A DNA stretch of 64,000 bases from Streptomyces sp. NBC_00525 (lineage in GTDB: Bacteria; Actinomycetota; Actinomycetes; Streptomycetales; Streptomycetaceae), in assembly GCF_036346595.1 (NCBI RefSeq), contig NZ_CP107834.1, positions 6,014,001 through 6,078,000 on the forward strand, given 5' to 3'. Position numbers and translations under genes: made by a program. Below are positions 17,599 through 25,996 of the stretch, in pieces; positions within the stretch are counted from its first letter, which is position 1, and every line of letters begins with the position of its first letter. The notes below the pieces were generated by a model. It searched no databases and was not told the origin of the DNA. It saw nothing but the letters and a program-made list of their open reading frames with translations.

Positions 17599-18934
17599 GG
17601 CGACCGCCCCCCAGGACTCCGTCGACGCCCTCGCGCTCGACGAAGCGGTGACGTTCACCTCCGAACTGATCCGCATCGACACCACCAACCGGGGCGACGG
17701 CGAGTGCCGCGAACGCCCCGCCGCCGAGTACACCGCCGAACGGCTCGCCGCCACCGGCCTGGAACCCGCGCTCCTGGAACGCACCCCCGGCCGCACCAAC
17801 GTCGTCGCCCGCATCCCCGGCACCGACCCGGCCGCCCCCGCGCTCCTGGTCCACGGCCACCTGGACGTGGTGCCCGCCGAGGCCGCCGACTGGACCGTGC
17901 ACCCCTTCTCCGGCGAGGTGCGCGACGGCATCGTGTGGGGGCGCGGCGCCATCGACATGAAGAACATGGACGCGATGGTCCTGGCCGTCGTCCGGTACTG
18001 GGCCCGCGCCGGCATCCGCCCCCGCCGCGACATCGTCATCGCCTACACCGCCGACGAGGAGGCCAGCGCCGACGACGGCTCCGCCTTCCTCGCCGACCGG
18101 CACGCCGGCCTCTTCGACGGCTGCACCGAAGGCATCAGCGAGTCCGGCGCCTTCACCTTCCACGCCGCGCCCAACCTGCCGCTCTACCCCATCGCGGCCG
18201 GCGAACGCGGCACCGCATGGCTCAGGCTCACCGCGCGCGGCACCGCAGGACACGGCTCCAAGGTCAACCGGGCCAACGCCGTCACCGCGCTCGCCGCGGC
18301 CGTCGCCCGGATCGGCGCCCACGAATGGCCCGTCCGCCTCACCCCCACCGTCCGCGCCGCGCTCACCGAGATCGCCGCGCTCCACGGCATCCACCCCGAC
18401 CTCGACGCACCCGGCTTCGACGTCGACGAACTCCTCGGCAAGCTGGGCCCGGCCGCCGCCCTTGTCGCCCCCACCGTCCGCAACAGCTCCAACCCGACGA
18501 TGCTGGAAGCCGGTTACAAGGTCAACGTCATTCCGGGCCGGGCCACCGCCCACATCGACGGCCGCACCGTCCCCGGCGGCGACGACGAGTTCCGCGCCAC
18601 CCTGGACCGGCTCACCGGCCCCGCCGTCGACTGGGAGTTCCACCACCGCGAGGTCGCCCTCCAGGCCCCCGTCGACTCACCCACGTACGCCAAGCTCCGC
18701 GCCGCCGTCGAACGCTTCGACCCGGACGGGCACGTCGTGCCGTACTGCATGTCCGGCGGCACCGACGCCAAGCAGTTCTCCCGGCTCGGCATCACCGGCT
18801 ACGGCTTCTCGCCGCTGAAACTGCCCGCCGGCTTCGACTACCAGGCCCTCTTCCACGGCGTGGACGAACGCGTCCCCGTGGACGCGCTGCACTTCGGCGT
18901 CCGGGTCCTGGACCACTATCTGCGTACCGCCTGA
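17591..18934 (+). CDS. M20/M25/M40 family metallopeptidase
   Basis: 447 aa. A dinuclear-zinc exopeptidase of the ArgE/DapE/carboxypeptidase G2 clan. The first metal His-Asp is in LLVHGHLDVVP, the bridging Asp in WGRGAIDMKN, and the catalytic Glu pair in TADEEAS; a later His is in GTAGHGS. The middle lid/dimerisation domain is present and the length is normal. ATG 17591 overlaps the stop of the M55 gene by 8 bp and the next gene follows after 26 bp. In this operon it likely trims dipeptides or short peptides made by its partners; the exact bond cleaved cannot be read from the sequence. Confidence 0.88.
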   Translation: MAEATAPQDSVDALALDEAVTFTSELIRIDTTNRGDGECRERPAAEYTAERLAATGLEPALLERTPGRTNVVARIPGTDPAAPALLVHGHLDVVPAEAADWTVHPFSGEVRDGIVWGRGAIDMKNMDAMVLAVVRYWARAGIRPRRDIVIAYTADEEASADDGSAFLADRHAGLFDGCTEGISESGAFTFHAAPNLPLYPIAAGERGTAWLRLTARGTAGHGSKVNRANAVTALAAAVARIGAHEWPVRLTPTVRAALTEIAALHGIHPDLDAPGFDVDELLGKLGPAAALVAPTVRNSSNPTMLEAGYKVNVIPGRATAHIDGRTVPGGDDEFRATLDRLTGPAVDWEFHHREVALQAPVDSPTYAKLRAAVERFDPDGHVVPYCMSGGTDAKQFSRLGITGYGFSPLKLPAGFDYQALFHGVDERVPVDALHFGVRVLDHYLRTA

Positions 18935-18960
18935 ACCACATCCGGGGGAGACCGACACCC

Positions 18961-20949
18961 ATGCCGACGACACAGCCCTACGGCAGCTGGCCCTCACCGA
19001 TCGACGCCGCGCTCGCCGCCTCCCACGACGGCCGCCCCGAATACGCGGGCGCGGTCGGCGACGAACTGTGGTGGACCGCGCCGCGCCCCGCCGAGGCCGG
19101 CCGGCGCACCCTCGTCCGCCGCCGGGAGGACGGCACCACCACCGAACTGCCCGCCCCCTGGAACGTGCGCAGCCGCGTCATCGAGTACGGCGGACAGCCC
19201 TGGGCCGGCACCGAACGCGCCGAGGGCGGCCCGCTGATCGTCTTCGTCCACTTCGACGACCAGCGGCTGTACGCCTACGAGCCCGACGGCGACCGCGACC
19301 CCTGGCCGCTCACCCCGGTGTCCGGCGTCGGCGGCGGACTGCGCTGGGCCGACCCGCGCCCGCACCCCGGCCGGGGCACGGCGGGCGAGGTCTGGTGCGT
19401 GCTGGAGGAGTTCACCGGCGACGCGCCCGGCGCCGTGCGCCGCGTCCCGGCCGCCGTACCGCTCGACGGATCGGCGGCCGGCGACCGCTCCGCCGTCCGC
19501 GAACTCACCGCCGAACGGCACCGGTTCGTCACCGCCCCCGAACTCTCCCCGGACGGCCGCCGCGCCGCCTGGATCGCCTGGGACCACCCCCGTATGCCCT
19601 GGGACGGCACCGACGTCCTCCTCGCGTCCGTCGCGGACGACGGCACCTTCCACGACGTACGCACCGTGGCCGGCGGCCCCGAGGAGTCCGTGCCGCAGAT
19701 CCAGTGGACCGGCGACGGCCGGCTGCTGCTGGCGAGCGACCGCAGCGGCTGGTGGAACCTCCACCGGCTCGACCCCGACAGCGGCGTGAGCGAGGAACTC
19801 TGCCCCCGGCGGGAGGAGTTCGCCGGACCGCTGTGGAAGATCGGGCTCGTCTGGTTCCGCGCCCTGGAGAACGGGCTCGTCGCCACCCTCCACGGCACCG
19901 GCACCACCACGCTCGGCATCCTCGACCCGGAGACCGGCGAACTCGTGGACATCGCCGGCCCCTGGACCGAGTGGGCGCCGACGCTCACCGCGCGCGGGAC
20001 CAGGGTCACCGGCGTCGCCGCGAGCCCGCACAGCGGCTACGAGATCGTCGAGCTGGACACCGCGACCGGCCACACCCGGATCATCGGCGCCCCGCACGAG
20101 GACGCCGTCGACCCGGCCCACTACCCCGAGCCCGTCCTGCGCACCTTCACCGGGCCCGGCGGCCGGGAGATCCACGCCCAGATCTACCCGCCGCGCAACC
20201 CCGCCCGCACCGGCCCCGACGACGAACGGCCGCCCTACGTGGTGTGGGCGCACGGCGGGCCCACCGGCCACGCCGCGCTCGTCCTGGACCTGGAGATCGC
20301 CTACTTCACCTCGCGCGGTATCGGCGTCGCCGAGGTCAACTACGGCGGCTCCGCCGGATACGGCCGCGCCTACCGCGACCGGCTGCGCGAGCAGTGGGGC
20401 GTCGTGGACGTGGAGGACTGCGCCGCCGTCGCCGGGGCGCTCGCCGCCGAGGGCACCGCCGACCCGGACCGGCTCGCCGTCCGGGGCGGCAGCGCCGGCG
20501 GCTGGACCAGCGCCGCATCCCTGACCGGCACCGACGTCTACGCCTGCGGCACGATCCTCTACCCCATCCTCGACCTGACCGGCTGGGGCACCGACGAGAC
20601 CCACGACTTCGAGTCCCACTACCTGGAATCCCTCGTCGGCCCCCTGGCGGAGGTCCCCGAGCGCTACCGGGAACGCTCCCCGGTCGGCCGCACCGACCGG
20701 CTCACCGTGCCGTTCCTGCTGCTCCAGGGCGAGGACGACCCCATCTGCCCGCCCGTGCAGTGCGAGCGCTTCCTCGCCGCCGTCGAGGGCCGGGGCATTC
20801 CGCACGCGTACCGCACCTACCCCGGCGAGGGCCACGGCTTCCGCCGCGCGAGTACCATGATCGATGCGTTGGAGTCCGAACTCTCGCTTTACGCGCAGGT
20901 GTTCGGCTTCGACCGGCCGGACGTGCCCGCCCTGGAGCTGGAGCGGTGA
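18961..20949 (+). CDS. S9 family (prolyl oligopeptidase-type) serine peptidase
   Basis: 662 aa. An N-terminal beta-propeller (about 1-390) gates a C-terminal alpha/beta-hydrolase domain. The catalytic triad is Ser511 in GGSAGG, Asp592/593 in GEDDP and His625 in GEGHGF. Relatives include acylaminoacyl peptidases and dipeptidyl peptidases acting on peptides below about 30 residues. No signal peptide is seen, so it is cytoplasmic. ATG 18961 is preceded by GGGGGAG; the frame stays open far upstream inside the M20 gene, but that stretch is high-GC shadow. Its stop overlaps the GTG of the S66 gene by 4 bp. Confidence 0.88.
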   Translation: MPTTQPYGSWPSPIDAALAASHDGRPEYAGAVGDELWWTAPRPAEAGRRTLVRRREDGTTTELPAPWNVRSRVIEYGGQPWAGTERAEGGPLIVFVHFDDQRLYAYEPDGDRDPWPLTPVSGVGGGLRWADPRPHPGRGTAGEVWCVLEEFTGDAPGAVRRVPAAVPLDGSAAGDRSAVRELTAERHRFVTAPELSPDGRRAAWIAWDHPRMPWDGTDVLLASVADDGTFHDVRTVAGGPEESVPQIQWTGDGRLLLASDRSGWWNLHRLDPDSGVSEELCPRREEFAGPLWKIGLVWFRALENGLVATLHGTGTTTLGILDPETGELVDIAGPWTEWAPTLTARGTRVTGVAASPHSGYEIVELDTATGHTRIIGAPHEDAVDPAHYPEPVLRTFTGPGGREIHAQIYPPRNPARTGPDDERPPYVVWAHGGPTGHAALVLDLEIAYFTSRGIGVAEVNYGGSAGYGRAYRDRLREQWGVVDVEDCAAVAGALAAEGTADPDRLAVRGGSAGGWTSAASLTGTDVYACGTILYPILDLTGWGTDETHDFESHYLESLVGPLAEVPERYRERSPVGRTDRLTVPFLLLQGEDDPICPPVQCERFLAAVEGRGIPHAYRTYPGEGHGFRRASTMIDALESELSLYAQVFGFDRPDVPALELER

Positions 20950-21914
20950 CCCTCGGGGGTGTCCGGCGGGCCCCGCTCACCCCGCTGGCCCGCCCCGCCC
21001 GGCTGCGGCCGGGGGCGCGGGTCGCCGTGGTCTCCCCGAGCGGGCCCGTCCCCGCCGAGCGGATGGCGGCCGGCCTGGACATCCTGCGCGGCTGGGGCCT
21101 CGACCCCGTGCCGATGCCGCACACGCTCGACGCGCACCGCGACCTCGACTACCTCGCCGGCCCGGACGAGGCCCGCGCCCGCGACCTCCAGGACGCCTGG
21201 TGCGACCCCTCCGTGGACGCGGTGATCTGCGCACGCGGCGGCTACGGCGCGCACCGCATGGTCGACCTGGTGGACTGGGCGGCGATGCGCGCGGCCGGCC
21301 CCAAGGTGTTCGTCGGCTACAGCGACATCACCGTGCTGCACGAGGCGTTCGCCCTGCGGACCGGGACCGCGACCCTGCACGGGCCCATGGTGGGCGCCGA
21401 GACCTTCCTCAAGGACCCGCGCACCCAGGAGTCGCTGCGCGCCACCCTGTTCGCACCCGAGACCGTGCGCACCCTGGGCCCGGAGGAGGCGCGGGCGCTG
21501 GTGCCGGGCCGGGCGCGCGGCATCACGTACGGCGGCTGCGTCAGTCTGCTCGCCGCCGACCTGGGCACCCCGCACGGCCGTACCTCCGGCCGGGGCGGCC
21601 TGCTGGTCGTCGAGGACACCACCGAGGACCCGTACCGCCTCGACCGCATCCTCACCCAACTGCTGCGGTCCGGGGCGCTGGACGGCGTCGCCGGGGTCGC
21701 CTGCGGCTCCTGGGCGGGATGCGGGCCGTACGACAAGGTGCGCGCGGTGCTCGCCGACCGGCTCGGGCCCCTGGGCGTCCCGGTCGTCGAGGAACTGGGC
21801 TTCGGGCACGGCCCGACCGGGCTGACGATCCCGCTCGGCGTCCCGGCCGTGCTGGACGCTCCGGCAGACGGCGGCCCCGCCACCCTCACGCTCGACGTGC
21901 CCGCACTGCGCTGA
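20946..21914 (+). CDS. S66 family LD-carboxypeptidase (muramoyltetrapeptide carboxypeptidase-like)
   Basis: 322 aa. Ser nucleophile in GYSDITVL near 121, with the later Glu in VVEDTTEDP and His in LGFGHGPT matching the S66 Ser-Glu-His triad. LdcA enzymes remove the terminal D-Ala from murein tetrapeptides (an L,D bond) in cell-wall recycling; microcin-immunity MccF proteins share the fold. GTG 20946 overlaps the S9 stop in a GTGA, so it is coupled. Being last in an operon with a D-aminopeptidase strengthens the idea that the cluster digests peptides containing D-residues. No export signal is seen. Confidence 0.88.
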   Translation: MTLGGVRRAPLTPLARPARLRPGARVAVVSPSGPVPAERMAAGLDILRGWGLDPVPMPHTLDAHRDLDYLAGPDEARARDLQDAWCDPSVDAVICARGGYGAHRMVDLVDWAAMRAAGPKVFVGYSDITVLHEAFALRTGTATLHGPMVGAETFLKDPRTQESLRATLFAPETVRTLGPEEARALVPGRARGITYGGCVSLLAADLGTPHGRTSGRGGLLVVEDTTEDPYRLDRILTQLLRSGALDGVAGVACGSWAGCGPYDKVRAVLADRLGPLGVPVVEELGFGHGPTGLTIPLGVPAVLDAPADGGPATLTLDVPALR

Positions 21915-22034
21915 CCAGCCTCTTCCCCCGCCACGTCACCCGAACGGCCGAACAACTGCGGCCGCGGGGACGGGCCCGGCGCCATCCTGGAGCCCCTGGG
22001 CGACGGCCCCTCCGGGCCGGGAAAGGGGCTGCTC

Positions 22035-22274
22035 ATGAGCCCGAAGGACGTATCGAGCAGCGGGAAGGGCGGCAGCGGGGCCTTCACTCCGGGCCGCATC
22101 CTCGTCCTCGTGGTCGCGGTCCTGTCGATCGTGTTCATCGCCGAGAACACCAAGGACGTCGAGGTCCGCCTCATCGTGCCGCTGGTGACGGCCCCGCTCT
22201 ACGTGTGGCTGGTCGTGATGTTCGTCGCGGGCATGGCCTGCGGCGCGTACGTCTTCCGCAGGCGCGCCAAGTAG
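22035..22274 (+). CDS. LapA-family small membrane protein
   Basis: 79 aa with two transmembrane helices (about 22-42 and 49-70), separated by a short polar segment (NTKDVEVR) and ended by a basic tail RRRAK, the layout of LapA/DUF1049 proteins. In Gram-negative bacteria LapA works with LapB in envelope assembly; its role in actinobacteria is unknown. ATG 22035 follows GAAAGGGG. It is convergent with the transketolase gene, 21 bp away, and separated from the peptidase operon by 120 bp in which I see no clear terminator. Confidence 0.75.
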   Translation: MSPKDVSSSGKGGSGAFTPGRILVLVVAVLSIVFIAENTKDVEVRLIVPLVTAPLYVWLVVMFVAGMACGAYVFRRRAK

Positions 22275-22295
22275 CACCGCGCCGCTCGCCGCCGA

Positions 22296-24164
22296 CTACC
22301 CGACCAGGCGCCGCGCCGCGTCCGCGATGTGCGTGCGGGAGATGCCCGCCGCGTCGAGCAGTTCCGCCGTGGTGCCGGACCCGGGGAGGTCGCTCCCCGC
22401 GAGGTGGACGAAGGCCGGGTGGCTGCCGGACTCCGCGAGCGACGACAGCACCGCCTCGCCGATCCCGCCCTCCGGGTGGTGGTCCTCCACCACGACCAGG
22501 GCCCCGGTCTCGCGGGCCGCGAGAGCCAGCGCGTCGGCGTCCAGCGGCTTCACCGAGTACAGATCGATGACACGGGCCGCCACGCCCCGCTCGGCCAGCA
22601 GGTCGGCGGCGGCCAGGCACTCGTGGAGCGTGACCCCCGCACCGACCAGGGTGACCCGGTCGTCGTCGCTCCGGCGCAGCGTCTTGGAGCCGCCCACCGG
22701 GAACGTCTCCTCGTTCCCGTACAGCACCGGGTAGGCGCCGCGCGTGGTGCGCAGGTACGAGATGCCGTCGAGGTCGGCCATCGCCACCGTCAGCGCCGCC
22801 GCCGAGGTGGCGTCGCTCGGGTAGAGCACCGTCGAGCCGCGCACCGCACGCATCATCGCCAGGTCCTCGACGCCCATCTGCGAGGGGCCGTCCGCACCGA
22901 TCTCCACCCCGCTGTGGGTGCCGCACAGGGCCATCGTGACGTCCGAGACGGCGGCCATCCGGATGAAGTCGTGCGCGCGGGTCAGGAACGCGGCGAAGGT
23001 GGTGGCGTACGGACGGTAGCCGCGCACCGCCATGCCCACCGCCTCGGCGACCATCTGCTGCTCGGCGATGTACGTCTGGAAGAACCGGTCCGGGTACGCC
23101 TTGCCGAAGTCCTCCGAGTGCGTGGAGTTGCCCACCTCCGCGTCCAGGGCGACGACCTCGGGCCGGACCCCGAGCGCGACCAGCGCCTTCCCGAACGCGA
23201 CGCGGGTGGCGACCGCCTCGCCCTTCTCGAAGCGCGGCAGCTCCACGCTGCCACCGCCGCGCGCGGGGGCGGGCGCGGCCTGCGGCGGCCGGGGCCCGGT
23301 CACCCGCAGATCGCGGACTCCGCCCAGCTCCTCGACCGCGCGGGCCGCCAGGTCGTCGGGCAGCGGTTTGCCGTGCCAGCCCTCCTTGTCGGCGACCTCG
23401 CTCACCCCGCGCCCCTTGACGGTCCTCGCCACGATCACGGTGGGGGCGCTGCCGTCCGCCGCGGTCGTCAGGGCCCGGTCCACGGCGGTCAGGTCGTGGC
23501 CGTCCACGACGAGGGCGCGGCAGCCGAACGCCTCCGCGCGGCGGGCGTAGGTGCCGGTGTCCCACTCAAGCTCGGTGGGGCCGGACTGCCCGAGACGGTT
23601 GACGTCGATGATCGCGGTGAAGTTGCCGAGCCCGTGCTGCCCGGCCTTGTCCAGGGCCTCCCACACGGACCCTTCGGCCATCTCGCTGTCGCCGCACAGC
23701 ACCCACACCCGGTACGGCTGCTTCTCCAGGTCCCGCCCGGCGAGCGCGATGCCCACGCCGTACGCGATGCCCTGGCCCAGCGAGCCGGTCGCCACGTCCA
23801 CCCAGGGCAGCTCGGGCGTGGGGTGGCCCTGGAGCCGGTGGCCGAAGCGGCGGTACGTCGTCATCAGCTCCTCGTCGCCGATGGCGCCGGCCGCCTTGAA
23901 CATGGCGTAGAGCAGGGGCGAGGCATGGCCCTTGGAGAAGATCAGGTGGTCGCCGGCCGGGTTGTCGGGGGCGTCCCAGTCGTAGCGCAGGTGGCGGGTC
24001 ATGAGGACGGCCATCAGATCGGCCGCGGACAGGCTGGAGGTGGGGTGCCCGGAGCCGGCCGAGGTGCTGGCGCGCACCGAGTCCACCCGTAGCTGCTGGG
24101 CGAGCTCGAAGACCTCGGAGAGGTCGCTGTCGGGGCCAAGCGCGGTGGTCTGTTCGGTGGTCAT
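22296..24164 (-). CDS. Transketolase
   Basis: 622 aa. Transfers two-carbon ketol units between pentose-phosphate-pathway sugars using thiamine diphosphate. The TPP/Mg site is visible as GDSEMAEG followed by an Asn (DVNRLGQSG), and His-rich catalytic loops (GHASPLLY, GSGHPTSS) are present. The length resembles the shorter animal-type transketolases rather than the roughly 690-aa TktA class, so this is probably a second isozyme; the main tkt normally sits near tal and zwf, absent here. ATG 24164 has AAGG upstream and begins where family homology begins. It lies just beside the mannan locus, whose end product, fructose-6-phosphate, is a transketolase substrate, but no shared operator is seen upstream. 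Confidence 0.88.
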   Translation of the reverse strand: MTTEQTTALGPDSDLSEVFELAQQLRVDSVRASTSAGSGHPTSSLSAADLMAVLMTRHLRYDWDAPDNPAGDHLIFSKGHASPLLYAMFKAAGAIGDEELMTTYRRFGHRLQGHPTPELPWVDVATGSLGQGIAYGVGIALAGRDLEKQPYRVWVLCGDSEMAEGSVWEALDKAGQHGLGNFTAIIDVNRLGQSGPTELEWDTGTYARRAEAFGCRALVVDGHDLTAVDRALTTAADGSAPTVIVARTVKGRGVSEVADKEGWHGKPLPDDLAARAVEELGGVRDLRVTGPRPPQAAPAPARGGGSVELPRFEKGEAVATRVAFGKALVALGVRPEVVALDAEVGNSTHSEDFGKAYPDRFFQTYIAEQQMVAEAVGMAVRGYRPYATTFAAFLTRAHDFIRMAAVSDVTMALCGTHSGVEIGADGPSQMGVEDLAMMRAVRGSTVLYPSDATSAAALTVAMADLDGISYLRTTRGAYPVLYGNEETFPVGGSKTLRRSDDDRVTLVGAGVTLHECLAAADLLAERGVAARVIDLYSVKPLDADALALAARETGALVVVEDHHPEGGIGEAVLSSLAESGSHPAFVHLAGSDLPGSGTTAELLDAAGISRTHIADAARRLVG

Positions 24165-24262
24165 GGGGCCGGACCTTTCGTACGGAGTCGGACGACGGAA
24201 CGGGTTCCCGAATCCGCCGGTTCCATCACCTTCCGGACGCAGGTTGCCTCTTTTGCGCAGCA

Positions 24263-24304
24263 CGGCCCCGCCGGCCGGTGACCGCGCACCGGCCCGCGGG
24301 GCCG
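24263..24304 (-). terminator. Hairpin terminator after the mannanase gene
   Basis: An inner 8-bp stem (24273-24280 with 24287-24294) is extended by an outer 8-bp stem (24263-24270 with 24297-24304) across a 2x2 internal loop. It begins 4 nt after the mannanase stop codon on the minus strand. Confidence 0.65.
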
Positions 24305-24308
24305 CCCC

Positions 24309-25619
24309 TCAGAAGTCGGCCGCGCTGCCCCGGACGGCGCACGAGCGGCTGTTCTCCCAGCCCCAGCCGTCCCCGTCCGGGTCCGATGAGGCACTGGCGC
24401 AGTACGGGTAGCCGTTCGGCGCGGTACCGCCTGTGTTGCCGCCGCCGGTGTCCGGCGCGCTGCCCCGGACGACGCAGGACCGGCTGTTCTCCCAGCCCCA
24501 GCCGTCCCCGTCCGGGTCGGAGGAAGCGCTCGCGCAGTACGGGTAGCCGTTCGGCGCCGTGCCGGTGTCGCCGCCGCCTTCGTTGCCGCCCGGACCGTCG
24601 CCGTAGACGGTGGCCCGCACGGACGTGGCGGCGATGCCGTTGTCGCCGTGGAACAGCCGCTCGCCCCAGGCGGTCAGCGCGTTCGGGTCGAAGCCGCTCA
24701 CCAGGTCCAGATACTCGACGCCGCCGCCGTTGCCGCTCCACGACCAGCCGAGGTAGCCCAGCCGGAGGGACCGCGCGGTCGCCATGATGGCGTCCTCGTC
24801 GGGGTTGCCGTCGCTGTGCTCGTTCCCGAACTCGCCGACGACGATGGGCAGTCGGTTGTTCACGAAGTGGTTCAGGTAGTCCCGTACCTCGGCGGCCGTG
24901 TCGTAGACCCCGTACATGTGGATGGAGAAGACGGTGTTCCGGTCGGGGTCGGCGGCGAAGACCGACGCGGCGTTGTCCCGCATCGTGCCGGACCAGTCCT
25001 GGCCCCAGTTGGGCGCGTCCACCATCAGGGCGTGCCGCAGACCGGCGGCACGGAGCTTGCCGATGGCGCTCTTCGTCGCTGAAGTCCACTGCGTGTAGGC
25101 GGAGTTGCCGAAGGGCTCGTTGCCGATGTTGACGACGACGTAGTCCTCCTGGCCCACCAGCGCGCTCTTGACGCCGATCCAGTAGTCCGCCGCCCTGTCC
25201 AGCGAGGTGGCGGCGGAGTCCTCGCCGTAGCCGGTGGTGTCGTGCACCTCCAGGACGCAGATGACCTCGGCCGCCTTGCACCGGGCGATGAGCGCGGAGA
25301 CCTCGGACGTGCCGGTCCGCGTCCAGCGGTCGCCGCTGCCGAGGACGACGCGCACGGTGTTGGCGCCCTTGGCGGCGATGTCGGCGATGGCGTCCGTCTG
25401 TTCCGGGTACCAGGCGTGGGCGTGGTTGACGCCGCGCATCACGAACTCGCTGCCGTTCGCCTCGTACAGCCGTCCTTCGCTGACATGGAGGCCCGTTCCG
25501 GCGGTGGTGGCCGCCCGGGCCGCTGCGGCGGGACCCAGGAGGGACAGCAGGGCGGCCGTCATCCCGATGGCCAGCGCGGTCACGGTGGCGAGCAGGGCGC
25601 TGCGGGGTGGTCTCTTCAT
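24309..25619 (-). CDS. Secreted GH5 endo-beta-1,4-mannanase with two CBM10-like repeats
   Basis: 436 aa. A signal peptide (about 1-36, ending AAAARA) precedes a GH5 barrel (about 40-345). Acid/base Glu168 is in VNIGNEP and nucleophile Glu263 in VGEFGNE. The sequence pattern (LHVSEGRLYEANG, MRGVNHAHAWYP) is that of actinobacterial subfamily-8 mannanases. A Gly-rich linker leads to two near-identical units of about 36 residues, each with PYC...DGDGWGWE...SC, like CBM10 cellulose-binding modules. It would cut mannan, glucomannan or galactomannan outside the cell. ATG 25619 has GAGGAG. The operator GACAACGTTGTC lies 40-51 bp upstream of the ATG, indicating control with the rest of the locus. Confidence 0.9.
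   Translation of the reverse strand: MKRPPRSALLATVTALAIGMTAALLSLLGPAAAARAATTAGTGLHVSEGRLYEANGSEFVMRGVNHAHAWYPEQTDAIADIAAKGANTVRVVLGSGDRWTRTGTSEVSALIARCKAAEVICVLEVHDTTGYGEDSAATSLDRAADYWIGVKSALVGQEDYVVVNIGNEPFGNSAYTQWTSATKSAIGKLRAAGLRHALMVDAPNWGQDWSGTMRDNAASVFAADPDRNTVFSIHMYGVYDTAAEVRDYLNHFVNNRLPIVVGEFGNEHSDGNPDEDAIMATARSLRLGYLGWSWSGNGGGVEYLDLVSGFDPNALTAWGERLFHGDNGIAATSVRATVYGDGPGGNEGGGDTGTAPNGYPYCASASSDPDGDGWGWENSRSCVVRGSAPDTGGGNTGGTAPNGYPYCASASSDPDGDGWGWENSRSCAVRGSAADF
24322..24558 (-). repeat. Tandem coding repeat: two CBM10-like units
   Basis: Copies at 24322-24423 and 24457-24558 (period 135 bp) are closely similar in DNA and encode modules that differ at very few residues, for example SCVVRGS versus SCAVRGS. 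The 33-bp linker between them encodes a GGGNTGGT-type spacer. The closeness suggests a recent duplication or ongoing homogenisation. Confidence 0.85.
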
Positions 25620-25658
25620 GGCTCTCCTCAAGGGGGTGAGGGGAGCCCGCTCCGGTGG

Positions 25659-25670
25659 GACAACGTTGTC
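25659..25670. promoter_or_regulatory. Operator 1, GACAACGTTGTC, upstream of the mannanase
   Basis: A perfect 12-bp palindrome with the central CG step typical of LacI-family operators. Read on the minus strand it overlaps TTGACA (25672-25667), a possible -35 box for the mannanase gene. Confidence 0.75.
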
Positions 25671-25899
25671 AACCGTGGTGGGGAGCGGCTGACGGCGGAG
25701 CGGGCTGCGGGGATGCCGGATCGGATGCCCGGCAGGGGATCGGGCCGCGGTGCGATTTTCCGCCCCGGCCCGTTGTCGCCCTCATATGAGGCCCTGAATG
25801 TTCCAGTCATGTCAATAGATGTGTCGCCCGCTCTTCATGTCCCGCCGGTGCGTACCGGGGAATTCACCGCCGCTTTTCTTCGTGGCGCATTGCTAAACC

Positions 25900-25928
25900 T
25901 TTACTGAACTAAACCAAAAGACTAGACA
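25900..25928 (+). promoter_or_regulatory. Candidate promoter of the kinase-manA unit
   Basis: TTTACT (25900-25905), a 17-nt spacer, and TAGACA (25923-25928). The -10 overlaps operator 2, so a bound repressor would occlude it. Confidence 0.45.
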
Positions 25929-25936
25929 ACGTTGTC
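25925..25936. promoter_or_regulatory. Operator 2, GACAACGTTGTC, upstream of the ROK kinase
   Basis: The same perfect palindrome as at 25659, located 61 bp before the kinase ATG and overlapping its candidate -10 box. Confidence 0.75.
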
Positions 25937-25996
25937 ACTGCGCGGCAGAGTACGGCTGGGGAGCGATGCGCGCTCTCCCCGGAAGGGCGGAACACG

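Larger units (their letters stand above)
25620..25996. other. Divergent regulatory region between mannanase and sugar kinase genes
   Basis: This 377-bp stretch holds no gene. It contains one GACAACGTTGTC operator near each end, a candidate kinase promoter at 25900-25928, and an AT-rich segment (25890-25935) that stands out from the surrounding GC-rich DNA. A heptamer CTAAACC occurs twice, at 25893-25899 and 25909-25915, in the same orientation 16 bp apart. I saw no terminator here. Confidence 0.7.

Noticed and set aside
17704..18960. Upstream extension of the S9 peptidase by over 400 residues
   Set aside because: The extension is Arg/His-rich shadow inside the M20 gene; GGGGGAG and ATG 18961 mark the start.
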